A DNA stretch of 64,000 nt, from contig CP142461.1 of NCBI GenBank assembly GCA_038049695.1, positions 37,652,501 to 37,716,500 of the forward strand. Direction: 5' to 3'. Below, one piece after another: positions 33,543 through 45,684 of this stretch (its first letter is position 1; each line of letters begins with the position of its first letter). Source of the stretch: Cinnamomum chago. Its lineage: Eukaryota > Streptophyta > Magnoliopsida > Laurales > Lauraceae. Under the pieces are notes generated by a model, which saw only the letters and a program-made list of their open reading frames with translations, was not told where the DNA came from and made no database searches. The translations under genes and the position numbers were made by a program.

Positions 33543-35287
33543 TGAAAGTCCTTGGGATCCTAACCCTAGAGGGGGGGGGGTGAATAGGGTGAGCTACAAT
33601 TGTGACCAATTTAAACCAATTTTAACTTTTTTAACTTAAACTAGTCACAAGTGATGATCAATCAAACAATATGCGGAAGCTAATAAATAAATCACCACAA
33701 GCATACACCACAACACCAAGGTTTATAGTGGTTCGGCCTCAATGCCTACGTCCACTACCGGCTTGTGATCCAATCACCCCACCGGATTTCCACTATTTAT
33801 GCTTTTTAATAGGCTAAGCAATAACCCTTACAATGTTGTTTTTCTAGGCTAAACAACAACCTCTCAATGTGCTTTTATAGGCTTAGCAATAACCTTTACA
33901 AGATGCTTTTCAAGGCTAAGCAATAACCTTTACACAATGCTTTTCTTAGGCTAAGCAATAACCTTTACAAATGAGAGATTTCTCAAAGAAGGTGTCTTCA
34001 CAAAAGAACACTCCAAGAGATACAATTTAAGCTCAATTGATTGCCTCTTCATAGGCTAATATGAAAGTTTAATTCAAATTACAAACATACACTAAAACAA
34101 GTTAAAGTGTGTGCACAAGTGTATGAATGTGTTTCTTCAATCAATTTCAACAAAGAAGCTCATAAATGAATGCATGATGCATTTTAAAATCAAAGCTTAT
34201 AAAATGATGATTGAAGATAAGACTAATCACATAAAAGATTCAAACAACTTTGAAGAAATGAGTTAAACAAGTTGTATGACTATTAAAGTCTAAGAACATG
34301 TGAATTAGTCAAGAGAGTTTGCAAACTATTCTTAATATTCCAAAGATGATAACAAGTTTGCAAAACAACTCTTTAAAAACTAGAAATCATGCATAAAAGA
34401 AAATACAAAGATTTAACATGCATGGATTCTAATTTTAATGGAAATCAAAATGATAAGTAAGGTCTACCTTTTTAAATCTCAAGCATTTGATTTCCAAATG
34501 GCCCTCTAGCCTTTCTAACTTCTTCCCCTTTCTTTGGCTCCAAAATGCTCTCAAAAGTTCATGTGTCAAGCCTTGAAAAAGGTTGGAAATGAATGGACTT
34601 TATAGCCAAAAAGTGCCCAACGGCTAGTCCTCGGTCGACCTGCAAAGGGGTCTCGGTCGACCGGGAAGGCACAACGGTCATATTTTTGACCGTTGACAGG
34701 TTTCAGCTCAGAAACTGTGGACTCGCCCGACGGTGTTCCCGGTCGACCGGGACACAGGGCTCGGTCGACCTGCGACACTGCCGGGACACCCTCTTTTTGC
34801 AAAAATTCAACTTTTGCCTATTTTGAAGATATTTCTTTGGGGGACCTTTTGGCCACTAAATCAAGCTTGAAAAACATGTTTTAAGGATTCTAATGGTTTT
34901 TAAAACATGAACATAAAAAGCCTAAAAGATTCAAAACTTCAAAACCAAAGGCTAGCTTGATTTGATAAAACTCTTTTCAAATGAAAATGCATACAAAAAT
35001 AATTCTTTTTGTGAAGAATGTATGCAAGGCTCAAACCTAAATTCTCAAGATGATTTTCCAAATATAATGCACAAGGAAATAGGTTTTCAAAAGAGTTTGT
35101 ATTCTAAAACAAATGCATCCAAGTTTAGAACCAAAACATGCATAAAACAAATACTTTTCCAAAACTTAAAAACTATGCATGTATAAAACTAGATTTCAAG
35201 GTTTTCTAAAACAATGCAAGTGTGAGAATTGAAATGATGCTAAAGTGCAAATGCATCCATCAAATTGCAAATACAAAATTCCTAACA
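33543..35287 (-). repeat. Subfamily-B LTR (1745 bp) forming the inner left end
   Basis: It runs from TGAAAGTCCTTGGG to CCTAACA and is followed by the polypurine motif, so on the minus strand it is a proper 3' LTR. Its details (GATGATCAATCAAACAATATG) match the LTR at 47343, not the one at 39291. A TATA box (CTATAAAG, minus strand, near 34600) has four GGTCGACC palindromes upstream (about 34634-34770). Confidence 0.85.
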
Positions 35288-37744
35288 ATCTCCCCCTTTG
35301 CAATTTGATGGCAACTTACCCATCATTGAAATTTCACACCAAGTCTTCAGCTCCCCCTAAGCTGGACAAGTCTTGAAATCTTCTTGGATGCTCCTTCTCT
35401 TAGCTTGGGCTCTTGGGCTCTTTTCTTCAATCTTCTTGATGCTTGGAGCTTGATCATTCTTCAAGCTTTCTCTTCTTCTTTCCTTTCTATGACCAAGCAT
35501 CTTCTTTAGCTCCAAGCTTTCTTTCTTCTATTTGCTCTCCCCCTTTGACCATGCCTCTTTCTCCCTTTGGCAAGATATGCATTCACTCCCTTTGTAGAAG
35601 ATCATACACAACTCTCCCCTTAGGAAGCTTGGACATTCTCTTCACCTCTTGAGAACTTGAAAGCTTTCTCCCCCTTTGATGGATAGGAGATCTTCGAGTA
35701 CTTGAACTCTCGAACTCTCTCCCCCTTTGCCATTAAATTGCAAAGGTACCTACACACATGAAATAAGGAAAATACCTTTAGTAGCACCTGTTAACAAATG
35801 AAATCGAAAATGAAATACTTAACAGGCTATCATGTATGGAAGTTATCTCTAAGGGCTCAAAGGCAATCCAAGGGTGAATTTGATCAAAACTAATACTTCC
35901 TATGAATATTTACACTCCCCCTCAATCCATTCTCTTCTTTTGTCAAACTTTTGACAAGATATTACTATTTGGTTCAAGAAGTAGATGGTTTAACCAAATG
36001 AGGGTCAACTTCAAGGAAATGATTAGATTCATATAACTATAAAGCTCATATGATCAAATTGCCAAAAGAAAACTAGGTCTAAAGAGAAAAGCAATCATGG
36101 ATACCAATTGGAAAAAAAAAGAATACCAATTGAGATTTAAGGATATGACTATTAAATCAATCACTCTAAAATGGATTTAAAAGTATAACTATTAGAAGAA
36201 AAAAAATCCAAATTAGAGCTATCCATGAAGCAATGGGGTTTATTAGTCATAGCATCAAATAATCTAACCATGGAAAGCATGTGCTATGAAGGTTTTGAAA
36301 TCATTTCATTCAATCAAATAATATGACTATCACGTTGCAAGATGAGTGAAATGAAATTCAAACATGAAGCCAACCTCAACTAATAACCAACCAATATTAT
36401 GAACACATAAACATGGTGGTCATGAGATATACCTATAAGAGCAAGAGAGGTGGCAACCATGAACATTATGATGCTAATGGTGTGTGACATGGAACAAATA
36501 TATTACTATCAAGTTTAGTCCAAAGCACACAAGGTCTATCACATACACAAGATAAGTCATCAATTGGATATGAAATCAATGGAAAATTATACCAAATGAA
36601 ACCAATTGAATATGATAACATGATTAAAAGCAAGGATGTGACAAACACAAAAATCCATCAAGCATCATAAATGCATATTCATCACTAATAAAGATATGAC
36701 TATTGAGCATAGTGATGAACAAGGTAAATTGCAATGCAAAAGGATATTACTTTGTAATGCATGCAATTTCCAAAGTGACTCAATCATATGAATTCAACAT
36801 CTAATAAATCCATCAACCATATAGAAATATGATGAATGGATTTCAAAGAGTTTCATATGGTCAAGAACACTACTATGAAGTTGGAACATGTATAATGATG
36901 ATATCATTTAGAGAATACACATGAATCAACATCATAACCATCCAAAAAGTAATGACTAGAGTGCATAGAGGATGGATTTGGGTTCTAGTATGGTTTCTAC
37001 AAAAATTACTAAGATCACAACCATACATGGAACCAATTGTCATTTGCATATAAAAAGAATAGCTAAAAAAACAAAGATGCAAACAACATTCATTTCCAAT
37101 TCTAAGATAATGAAACCAAAAGAAAAGGAAATGAGAACATGGAAAATGCTTAGATGAATATAACTAATGATGTAATAGAGCATTTCCATTCAACCATTCT
37201 TCAAATCATTTTGATAAACAAAATCCAACAATGAGCATAAAGAGAATGATTTTGAAGATCAATTTTCAACATTGTATTTTAAAAGATATAACTTAATTGA
37301 AACACATACAAGTTGATTTTTCAAAACAATGTTCTCCATATAAAAGTATAACTTAGAAATCCATGGAAAACTTAAGTTGATTCAAATCATTTGTTCAAAT
37401 ATTATTACTATGACAGCTACACAAATGATTCAATAACAATTGATCATGAAAAATCTAGCTATGAAAGCTTTTGAAATCACAATCAATTGATCATGTAGAA
37501 ATGCAACGCAAAACATAAAACTAAATGTGAGCAAGAAGCAAATCAAACATGATGAAATTATGATCAAAAGATTTTGAAAACCATGACATGTAACTTAGAA
37601 TGGTGCATGAAGACAAAATCAATTGATCATAAAGAAGCAATGCATTTTATGAAATGTAACTAAGAAAGAACAAAATGCAAAGCAACATGACCAACAAAAA
37701 GATTTAACTATTAAAGGATAGGTTGGTCAAGAAGGTTCAAGGCC
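35288..37744 (-). other. Non-coding 3' part of the gag-only element with repeated polypurine motifs
   Basis: Minus-strand AAAGGGGGAGA-type motifs occur next to the LTR (about 35288-35299) and again near 35530, 35665 and 35720, the last beside GCAATTTAATGGC. The rest is AT-rich, with many ATGACTATTA-like words, and has no open frame of note. Repeated polypurine motifs upstream of the 3' LTR are typical of Sireviruses. Confidence 0.6.
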
Positions 37745-39189
37745 TTAAGGTTTGTCTAAGTAGATAACTTTAGGAATCCACCTAAGGTCTTGGGAGGGTT
37801 GAACTTTGAGGTCTAGTTTGGAATTCTCACCAACTATAGGAGATTTGACTTGATAAATTTTCAATTTAAACTTATCACCATGATATTTAGATTTGACTAA
37901 ATTTAGCTTAGATTGGTGATTAGTCTTTTGATGTTGGTGAGTTTGTTTCTTAGGGGATTGTTTCACTTTTCTTTTCTTCTTATTTTCTCCCTTTACTTGA
38001 CTTTTGAATTTTAAATTTAACTTAGCAACTTTCTTCAAAAGTTCTTTCATAGGTTTATATAAGGGAGATAGGTTGAGAAGCTTTTTGTGCTTAGATTCTT
38101 TCAAGCTTGGTTTAACTTGTTTAAGCTTTTTAGAATCTATCTTAGGAGACTCCTTGTTAATTGGTTTAACTTGTTTAAGCTTTATGGAGTCTTCCTTGGT
38201 TTTTAGTGTCTTACCCTTCAAGTTTGATTTTACTTTCTTTGGTTCAAAGATGGGATTAGACACATGGCTTCTTCTTCTTAGTTTGCACTCAAACATAAAA
38301 TGCCCTTCAATGCCACAAAAATTACCTTTGGTTTTGGGCAAAGGAGAAGGAGTGCTAGAGAAAGAGGACTCACCTTTCACAAAAGTGTTGGTGAATTTAG
38401 GGTCATGTGAAGTATACTTATCAAAACCAAGACCCGTCCTATATCCATGAGGTTTACCCAATTTAACTAACTTTTCAAGTCTCTCTTCACTTTGGGTAAA
38501 CTTGCACTCATACTTTTGTTTGTATCCTTCAAGTTGAGTGACTTTGGTTATAAGGATTGAATTTTCATTTTTGACTTTTAATAAATCAATTTCAATTTCC
38601 TTATATTTATTTATCTCTTCATTGGCAAGTTTTAATTTGAAATTAAGTTCATTAACAACATTAGATCCAAGTTCCAAGTTTTTTACAATACTTTGAGCAT
38701 TAGACAAGTTTTCCTTGGAAATTGTCAACTTGGATTCTAAATTGATAAAGTCTTTGTCTTGCCTTTTTAATTGATCTCTTAGGTTTAAATTTCCCTTTTA
38801 AGATCATCATAACTTATCTTAATTTTATTTATTTCATCTTTGATATTTGATTAGTTATTTAAAGAGATCATAAACTTAGAGTCTAGACATTGTATTGCTT
38901 CTTCTTTAGCTCTAAGTTCATCTTTTGAAGAGACTAGTTCTTTGTTTAGTCTTTTTGATTCTTCTCTTAAACTTCTATTTTTCTTATCAAGCTTTACAGA
39001 TAATATATATAATTCCTCATAGGCTTGTTGAAGTTCATCTTCATCATATTCTTCTTCTTTTAATTCATATTGAGATTCATTAATTTGAATGTTTGAATCT
39101 CCAATAGATGGAAGAATGAGAGGTCTAAGAGAATCTACACAAAAGTCTAAATAATCTAGCTTAGTGGAATCCATATTAAAAGTATTCAT
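37745..39189 (-). pseudogene. Gag of the gag-only element (coiled coil and zinc knuckle), frame-broken
   Basis: The N-terminal piece (39189-38851) starts MNTFNMDSTKLDYLDFCVDS and runs into a Glu-rich coiled coil. A break at about 38850-38730 precedes a second piece (38728-37745) with more coiled coil, the zinc-knuckle region FCGIEGHFMFEC (the first of the usual Cys residues is lost compared with CIYCGIEGHFRFEC in the copy at 62284-63429), and a Lys-rich tail of PKIDSKKLKQVKPSLKES-type near-repeats. Gag packages the element RNA into particles. The related plus-strand copy at 61961-63429 confirms the extent. Confidence 0.83.
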
Positions 39190-39275
39190 TCAAACACAAA
39201 TCTAGGGTTATAAACTCTAGGTTTTTACACCTAATCAAGAGTTCCAAACACTTGATCCTAAAAGATAGAGCACGA

Positions 39276-39288
39276 GGCTCTGATACCA
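39276..39288 (-). promoter_or_regulatory. Primer-binding site (initiator tRNA-Met)
   Basis: On the minus strand TGGTATCAGAGCC follows the 5' LTR end by two bases; this is the standard plant copia primer site. Confidence 0.88.
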
Positions 39289-39290
39289 AT

Positions 39291-40854
39291 TGAAAGTCCT
39301 GGGATCCTAACCCTAGAGGGGGGGGGGGGGGTTGAATAGGGTGTGCTACAAATATGACCAATTTAAACAAATTTTAAATCTTTAAGATAAACTAGTCACA
39401 TATGATGATTTACCAGATAAGATGCGGAAACTAAGAAAACAATCACCACAAGGAAACACCACTACACAAAGATTTATAGTGGTTCGGCCTCAATGCCTAC
39501 ATCCACTACCGGCTTGTGATCCAATCACCCCACCGGATTTCCACTAATTATGCTTTTTACAAGGCTAAGCAATAACCTTTACAATGTTGTTTTTCTAGGC
39601 TCAACAACAACCTTTACAAGATACTTTTCAAGGCTAAGCAATAACCTTTACAATGTGCTTTTCTAAGGCTAAGCAATAACCTTTACAAATGAAGATTTTC
39701 TCTAAGAATGTGTCTCTTCAAGAACACTCTAAGAGATACAATTTAAGCACAAATAAAATGCCTCTTAAATAGGCTGATATGAAGGTGTGATTCAAATTAC
39801 AAACATACACTAAAATAAGCTAAAGTGTGTGCACAAGTATATGAATGTTTTACTTCAATCAATTTCTACAATGAAGCTCTTAAATGAATGCTTGATGCAT
39901 TTTAAAATCAAAGCTTAGAAAATGATGATTGAAGAAAAATGCTAATCACATGAAAGATTCAAACAACTTAAATAAAAGAACTAAAACAAGTTGTATGAAT
40001 ATTAAAGTCTAAGAACATATGTGATGTAGACAAGAGTGATTGCAAACCATTCTAATATTCCAAAGGTGATAATGGGTTTGCAAAACAACTCTTTAAAAGC
40101 TAGAAATCATGCATTTATGAAAATACAAAGATTTAAACATGCATTGATTTTAATTTGAATGGAAATCAAAATGACAAGTAAGATATACCTTTTAAAAACT
40201 CAAACATTTGATTTCCAATGGTCTTCTAGCTCTCTTGGTTTATTCCACTTCTTTTTGGCTTCAATGGAGTCTCAAAGACTCATAAATCAAGCCCCCAAAA
40301 AGGATGGAATAGGATGGACTTTAAAGGAAAAAACAGTCCAACGGCTAGTTGGCCCGGTCGACCCCATGACCCCCGGGTCGACCTGGCCCAACGGCTAGTT
40401 GCCCGGTCGACCTGGGCCTGGCTAGGTCGACCGGGTACACTGGCTATTTTCCAGCAGGCCAGTTGGGCCGGTCGACCTGGCACAGGGGTGGGTCGACCGA
40501 CCAAACTGGCCTGGGAAGAGTTCCTGAGATTTTTCTAAAATTCTAAAGTTGCACTTTGGAACTCAAGGCCAGTGTGAATTATGCATACTAAGATGATTCT
40601 AAAAATGATTAATGTATGCAAATCACAAACCTAAAAACTTAATTTGATTTTCCCAAATTAATGCACAAAGAATTAGGTTTTCAAAAGTATTTGGATTCTA
40701 AAACATGCATGAATCAAATTCCTTTCAAAAACATGTGCAAATGCAAGTAGAATCCAAGATTCCAAAGTCAAAACCTAAGAGCTCATGTGTGTGATCATTT
40801 GACAGTGATTGTGAATGTGCATCCATCAAAATTGCAATAACAAAAAACCTAACA
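39291..40854 (-). repeat. 5' LTR of the gag-only element (1564 bp, subfamily A)
   Basis: Bounded by TGAAAGTCC on the left and CCTAACA on the right, beside the TTATG duplication. It holds six GGTCGACC palindromes between 40356 and 40498 and a 14-base G run (39318-39331). Confidence 0.9.
40356..40498. promoter_or_regulatory. Cluster of six GGTCGACC palindromes upstream of the LTR promoter
   Basis: Perfect GGTCGACC at 40356, 40376, 40405, 40425, 40470 and 40491. On the minus strand the cluster lies just upstream of the expected TATA position (sister LTRs have CTATAAAG there). Equivalent clusters occur at about 34634-34770, 48600-48735 and 51525-51690. Confidence 0.75.
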
Positions 40855-40859
40855 TTATG
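40855..40859. repeat. Target-site duplication TTATG (right) of the gag-only element
   Basis: Matches 33247-33251. Confidence 0.88.
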
Positions 40860-42431
40860 TTCTTTCCATCAGTATCAAGATTGAGTTTTGCAGTTGTGCT
40901 CATGGGAGTCCTTGAATGTTTCGAGGATTGCATGCCAAACCTTTTCAGCAACTCTCGAGCATATTTTGGTTGGGAGATGAAGATACCAGAAGTAGTCTAC
41001 TTAATTTGTTAGCCCAGAAAGAACGAAAGTTCGCCAACCATGCCCATTTCAAACTCCCGAGCCATCCTTTCAGCAAATTTATCAGACAAAAGCTCAAACG
41101 TTGAACCAAAGACAATGTCATCTACATAGACTTGTGCAATAAGAATGTTCCTTTTGTCTTGATTTATGAATAAGGTCTTGTCCACACTTCCTCTTTAAAA
41201 ACCATGCTCAATTAGAAACACTGTCAATCTCTCATACTATGCTCTAGGTGCTTGTTTTAGACCGTAAAGAGCTTTTCTCAACTTGAAAACATGATTCAGG
41301 AAATGAGGATCTTGAAATCCCTTTGGTTGTTCTACATAGACTTCCTCGTTTTAGAACCCATTTTCAAAAGCACTTTTCACATCCATTTGAAATAATTTGA
41401 TGTTTAAAAAGCATGCAAGAGCAAGCAACAGACGGATTGACTCAAGTTTAGCGATAGGGGCAAGGTTTCATCAAAATCTATACCCTCAACTTTAGTATAC
41501 CCCTGAGCAATTCCTTATCACTTGGCCCAACTCATCGGTTTTATTTTTAATTATCCATTTTGTACTGATGACATTTGTGTGATAGGGTCTAGGAACAAGC
41601 TTTCAAACACGATTTCTTTCAAATTGAGCCATTTCCGCATGCATAGCGTTAATCCAACTATCATCAATTAAAGCATCTTTAACATTTTTTTGTTCTACCA
41701 TAGAAACATAACATAAATGACTTACCTCGATGCGTACCTGTTTCCAGGTTTTTAATGGTGCTGTGACTTCACCAATGACAACATCGAGTGGATGATCTTT
41801 CAGAACTTGGTGAAGCATCCTTTCCAAATGTGGGTATGATAGGTGAATTTTGCTTTACTTTGGATGCTGAAGTTGAGCTTTTTGATGCACTCTTCTCTTC
41901 GAAATGTCTTATGATGTCGGAATAATGAGTTCGGAAGATGGTGTCTTTGGATCTACTTCTTCTTCAGTTGTAGCACCTTCCTTCCTTTTTTTTTTTTTTC
42001 AGATTCAGGTTCATGTGGACCGTCCACATCTTTGTTCACGTCCTGTTTAGAAGAAGGAGAAAAAGTCATACCATCTTCAACATCAGAAAAATAATCAGAG
42101 GTTCTTACATCCTCCACAACCACATTTATGGACTCCATGCTTACATAATCTTTAAGATGAAAAACCTTATAGGCTTTACTCGACAAAGAGTAACCAAGGA
42201 AGATCCCTTCGTCACTTCTGGAGTCAAATTTAGTTAAGTGTTCTCAATCCGTTAGGATATAACACTTGCTGCCAAAAGTTCTGAAATATTTGATGTTGGG
42301 CTTGACTTCGGTCCATATTTCATATGGAGTGGTTTTTGTGCCAGGACGAAGCTAAACATGGTTAATAACATAAACAATTATGTTTACGGCTTCAGCCGAA
42401 AGCCATTGGTGTATGTTTTTGCTATGCAACA
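40860..42431 (-). pseudogene. Copia reverse transcriptase and integrase tail (broken)
   Basis: The minus strand has the RT catalytic box in QVYVDDIVFGST (YVDD at 41117-41128), [15 protein letters not shown] upstream and KYARELLKRFGMQSSK with TPMST downstream. Right of this are the RT start (ALIDDSWINAMHAEMAQFER), an acidic linker, and the end of integrase (SKCYILTD, DEGIFLGYS, SKAYKVF). Several stops and frame changes are present. The copia RT copies element RNA into DNA; this copy cannot. Confidence 0.85.
42427..42431. repeat. Target-site duplication CAACA (left) of solo LTR
   Basis: CAACA precedes TGTCGCGACC; the same five bases follow the LTR at 45685-45689. Confidence 0.88.
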
Positions 42432-45400
42432 TGTCGCGACCCCGGACCGGGAATCCGGGATCGGGACATTAGTGAATAATTAACTACATCCACAATATAC
42501 AATTTATTTAATTTCCCACAGGTGTCCGCGGTGAGGATATCACAACCTTGCATGAATATTTCTTTAAGTGCGGAAGCATGTAGCAAATTAAATAGTTAGG
42601 CTATCTCTAGTCATGGAAGCAATGACATCAAGTATGAAAGACTGTATCAAAATGAGCAATGATTTATAGCATGTTTCTCAATAGTTGTTAAAGTTAGACA
42701 AAATATCATTTAATTACATTCCCAAAAATAGAGGCCAACAAAGGCCAATGTACACAAACAATAACCCAAAAGAATGGTTAAATAGTTCCCCTCAAAATGT
42801 TACGCTTCTCAAGGCAATCTGATGTCTACATGACATCGTCAGCACGCCACTCGACTAGAGGATGCGGCTCGCCTACCGCCTCCTCTGGCTCCTCCTCAAG
42901 GAAGCCGGCAACGGGACCTGAGTACCAAAGCAAAGGGGTCAGACACGACGGTCTGGCAAGAGAAAGCAAGGATACAACAATATATAATGTGAGAAATCTC
43001 TTGGAAAGCGTGTAAATTTGATTAAGCAATAACTCTCATAAAACAGGTAAATCATTTGCTATAAAACAAGTAAACAAGATAAAACATAAGGTACTCAAGG
43101 AATCGGGAACAAACAAGATGGCAATCACATAAAGCTAAGTCCTCTGTCACTAATGTGACAACAGTATCACGGGACGTTGAACTCAGTCACCCAAGGTGAG
43201 GAGAAATAACGTAAATCATATATATACAATATAAATATACGGGAACGGGACCACGGTAGCGAACCGGGTATAGGGACGGGACCACGGTATTAGACCGGGT
43301 ATCGGGATCCAAACTGCAGCTGGCGGGACGGGAGAGGGATTTCCAAGTTAGTGGATCAGACTGACAAGGTATCCAAGCTTATTATTGCCGACTCATAGGA
43401 TAAAACCAATCGAGACATATCAAGTATTCAAGTACAGTAAATAAACGGGTAAAACGGGGGTGCTCAAGGGCACACTGTCTTTCCATGTCGGGCAATACAT
43501 TCCGGGACAATTCACTGTTACTATTGTAGCTCCAAAGCTTTCGAGAAAACAAGTCATGCGATGAAATTCCTGGGAATGAGGTGAAACAATGCACTATAAT
43601 GAATTTCGGGTAAAATATCAATTTAGAAATCCAATTAAGTGAATAGGGGTCCCGTATGTCTATTATAGCCCTTACTTGGTACTCTTTGAGTTTTGAGACA
43701 TTCCGGGCTCCTTATGCACTTCTACGATTTTCCAAAATTTCGAATGACATATTTGTGATATGGTTTCTTTCACGGAGGCCTCGTACAATGCCTCGAGGAT
43801 CTCTTTCAACTGATAAAGCTCAGTGCTCGGTCGAACCGGAGAAATTGGCTCGAATGAGGAATTCTCTGAAATCTGGGGAATTTCGGTCACCTGGGGTCAC
43901 CTGGCGGTTAGCCGCCGCTGGGGCATGCGGTTAGCCGCTGGATGACCGCCCAGCTGACCGCCACTGTGCTGCAGGAAATACAGCTTACTGGAAAGCTGAC
44001 CGCCCAAATGCGGTTACCTGGCGGTTAGCCGCTGATGCATTCGGCGGTTAGCCGCTGGGTAACCGTGGAGCTGACCTGATTTCAGGGGAGATTTCTGATG
44101 CTCTCGGGAAAGGTAACCGTGAATGGCGGTTGGCTGGCGGTTAGCCGCCGATGTGCCCGGCGGTTAGCCGCTGGCTAACCATGAGGCTGACCGCGTTTTC
44201 AGGGGGAAAATGATGCTCTCTGGAAAAGGAACCGTGATATTTCGGCTACATGGCGGTTAGCCGCCAGTCACCAAGCGGCTAACCGCCGGGTGACCGCAGG
44301 CTGACCGCCGTGCGGGAATCACCCACTGTGTTCAGATTTTGAGTCACTTTCCTCCTCAAAACCATCCTCCTCACTTTTACTTAATCCTTGACACAAAACT
44401 AAGCTAAAAGCTCCTCCAATGCATCTAATTACACTTCTCCCAAGGCTCCACTAATTGTTCATTCATCACTTCCTTCATCAACATCCCATTCCATACAAAG
44501 AAAGAAGGAAACCATTTCACCAACATTCATCTAAGCTATCACAAGGACAATAAATGCTCTACCAACATGTTTACAAAACATTGAATGGGACTATCAAGAT
44601 ACGTTATGAGCATTTATTTTAAACCAACCTCATTAAATGAAAGTATGGAAATCATAAATACTTCACCAAACCATTTGAAAACTTAAAAACATCCAAACAT
44701 TCACTTGCCTCTAGTCCAAGCTAGTTGAAATCAAGCCTTTTATCACCTCTATTGCTCAAAGCCAAGCTACAAATCAAAAATCCCAAAAACAACCCTAAAA
44801 TGGGTTACACAAGGAATGACAATGAACAAACCAACAATAATGCAAATGTAGTACCTCAAGGCCTAGGAGATAACAAATCTAGAAGATGAGAATGATCACT
44901 TACCTTGAAGGTCCTCTAATGGCAAGGGTAAGCTCAATGAAGGTCTTGGAATGGAGGGTTCTCTTCACAAATGGTACCAATGGAAAGCTTGAGAGATGAG
45001 GGAGTGATTGGTGATCTCCAATGTTTGATTGATGAGCTCTAGGTGTGGCTTGGGGATGAAGAAACAAGAAGAAGAAGAAGAAAAGCACAAGAGCAAACCC
45101 TAGACTCAGTTGTGCTGGAACAAGAATGGAGAGTGAATGAGAAAGAAGAGATGAGTTCTCTTTTGTTAACAAAGGGAGCTTGGGTCCCACAACTTAAGGA
45201 ACTATATTAGCTGAAATCATTTACTTCGGGACCTCGGATGGGTTCAACGAAGAAGGAAGAAATGATCGTCGAAATATCTAGTTTCCAAAAAATATATGTT
45301 TCGCGGGTTTCGAGAATAATAAGTTTTGGGTACAGATTTGGTGTGTAAAGACTGTTTTGCCCTCAAGGCTATGAAAATCGGGTTTCGGGATCTCGAATGA

Positions 45401-45684
45401 ATACGGGATCAACATGAAAGTTGTTGAGATCTACAAGATGCATGCAACGGGCCAAAAACATAATTCACAATAAATCAAAAAATTCCTCGAGGAAATCAAA
45501 GCCGAAAAGGGAACCCTCAAAGGGCCCCACAAGCTACCAAAGCAAATCAAGACAATCGAATTAGCCCAAAACCATAATCATAGCTAATCCAAAACCCAAC
45601 TACACCAAAAATCACTAATCAAGCTTAGCACTAACACGCAACTTAATTAGCACTAATCGGGTTCACTCGGGTCAGGGTCTTACA
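42432..45684 (-). mobile_element. Solo LTR of a chromovirus related to the 4145 element (3253 bp)
   Basis: It begins TGTCGCGACCCCGG and ends GGGTCAGGGTCTTACA, the same termini as the 2968-bp LTR at 4145-7112, and has CAACA duplications. No internal sequence remains, so it formed by recombination between two LTRs. Shared landmarks occur in order, including the TTTCCCACAGGTxxCCGCGGTGAG block near the left end, the polymorphic GACGGTTTGGCA/GACGGTCTGGCA block, the dyad array and the AATATATGTTTCGCGGG-like block. It splits integrase of the host copia. Confidence 0.9.
43890..44310. repeat. GCGGTTAGCCGC dyad array in the solo LTR
   Basis: GGCGGTTAGCCGC-type dyads recur about ten times over 420 bp with looser GGCTAACCG and TGACCGC words, in units introduced by GGAAAaGGaACCG near 44110 and 44222. 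It occupies the position of the TCGGTTAGCCGA block at 5490-5790 in the sister LTR. Confidence 0.8.

Larger units (their letters stand above)
33252..40854 (-). mobile_element. Gag-only (TR-GAG type) LTR element nested in copia pol
   Basis: A 7603-bp insertion with TTATG duplications. On the minus strand: 5' LTR (40854-39291), a primer-binding site matching initiator tRNA-Met, a coiled-coil gag with a zinc knuckle (39189-37745), about 2.4 kb of non-coding DNA, several polypurine motifs and the 3' LTR side. There is no protease, integrase or RT between the LTRs. Such terminal-repeat-with-GAG elements depend on an autonomous relative. The LTR family is the same as the 3' LTR at 51171-52759. The left LTR is composite: 33252-33542 matches the right LTR, but a second complete LTR of another subfamily begins at 33543. 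Confidence 0.84.

Noticed and set aside
34593-34884. Small frames in the GGTCGACC clusters on both strands (also at 40280-40538 and 51392-51843)
   Set aside because: They are GC-rich palindromic LTR sequence read on both strands; no conservation of frame between LTR copies.
38004-38450. 148-residue plus-strand frame
   Set aside because: Shadow of the minus-strand gag; the same shadow appears opposite the plus-strand gag at 62835-63083.
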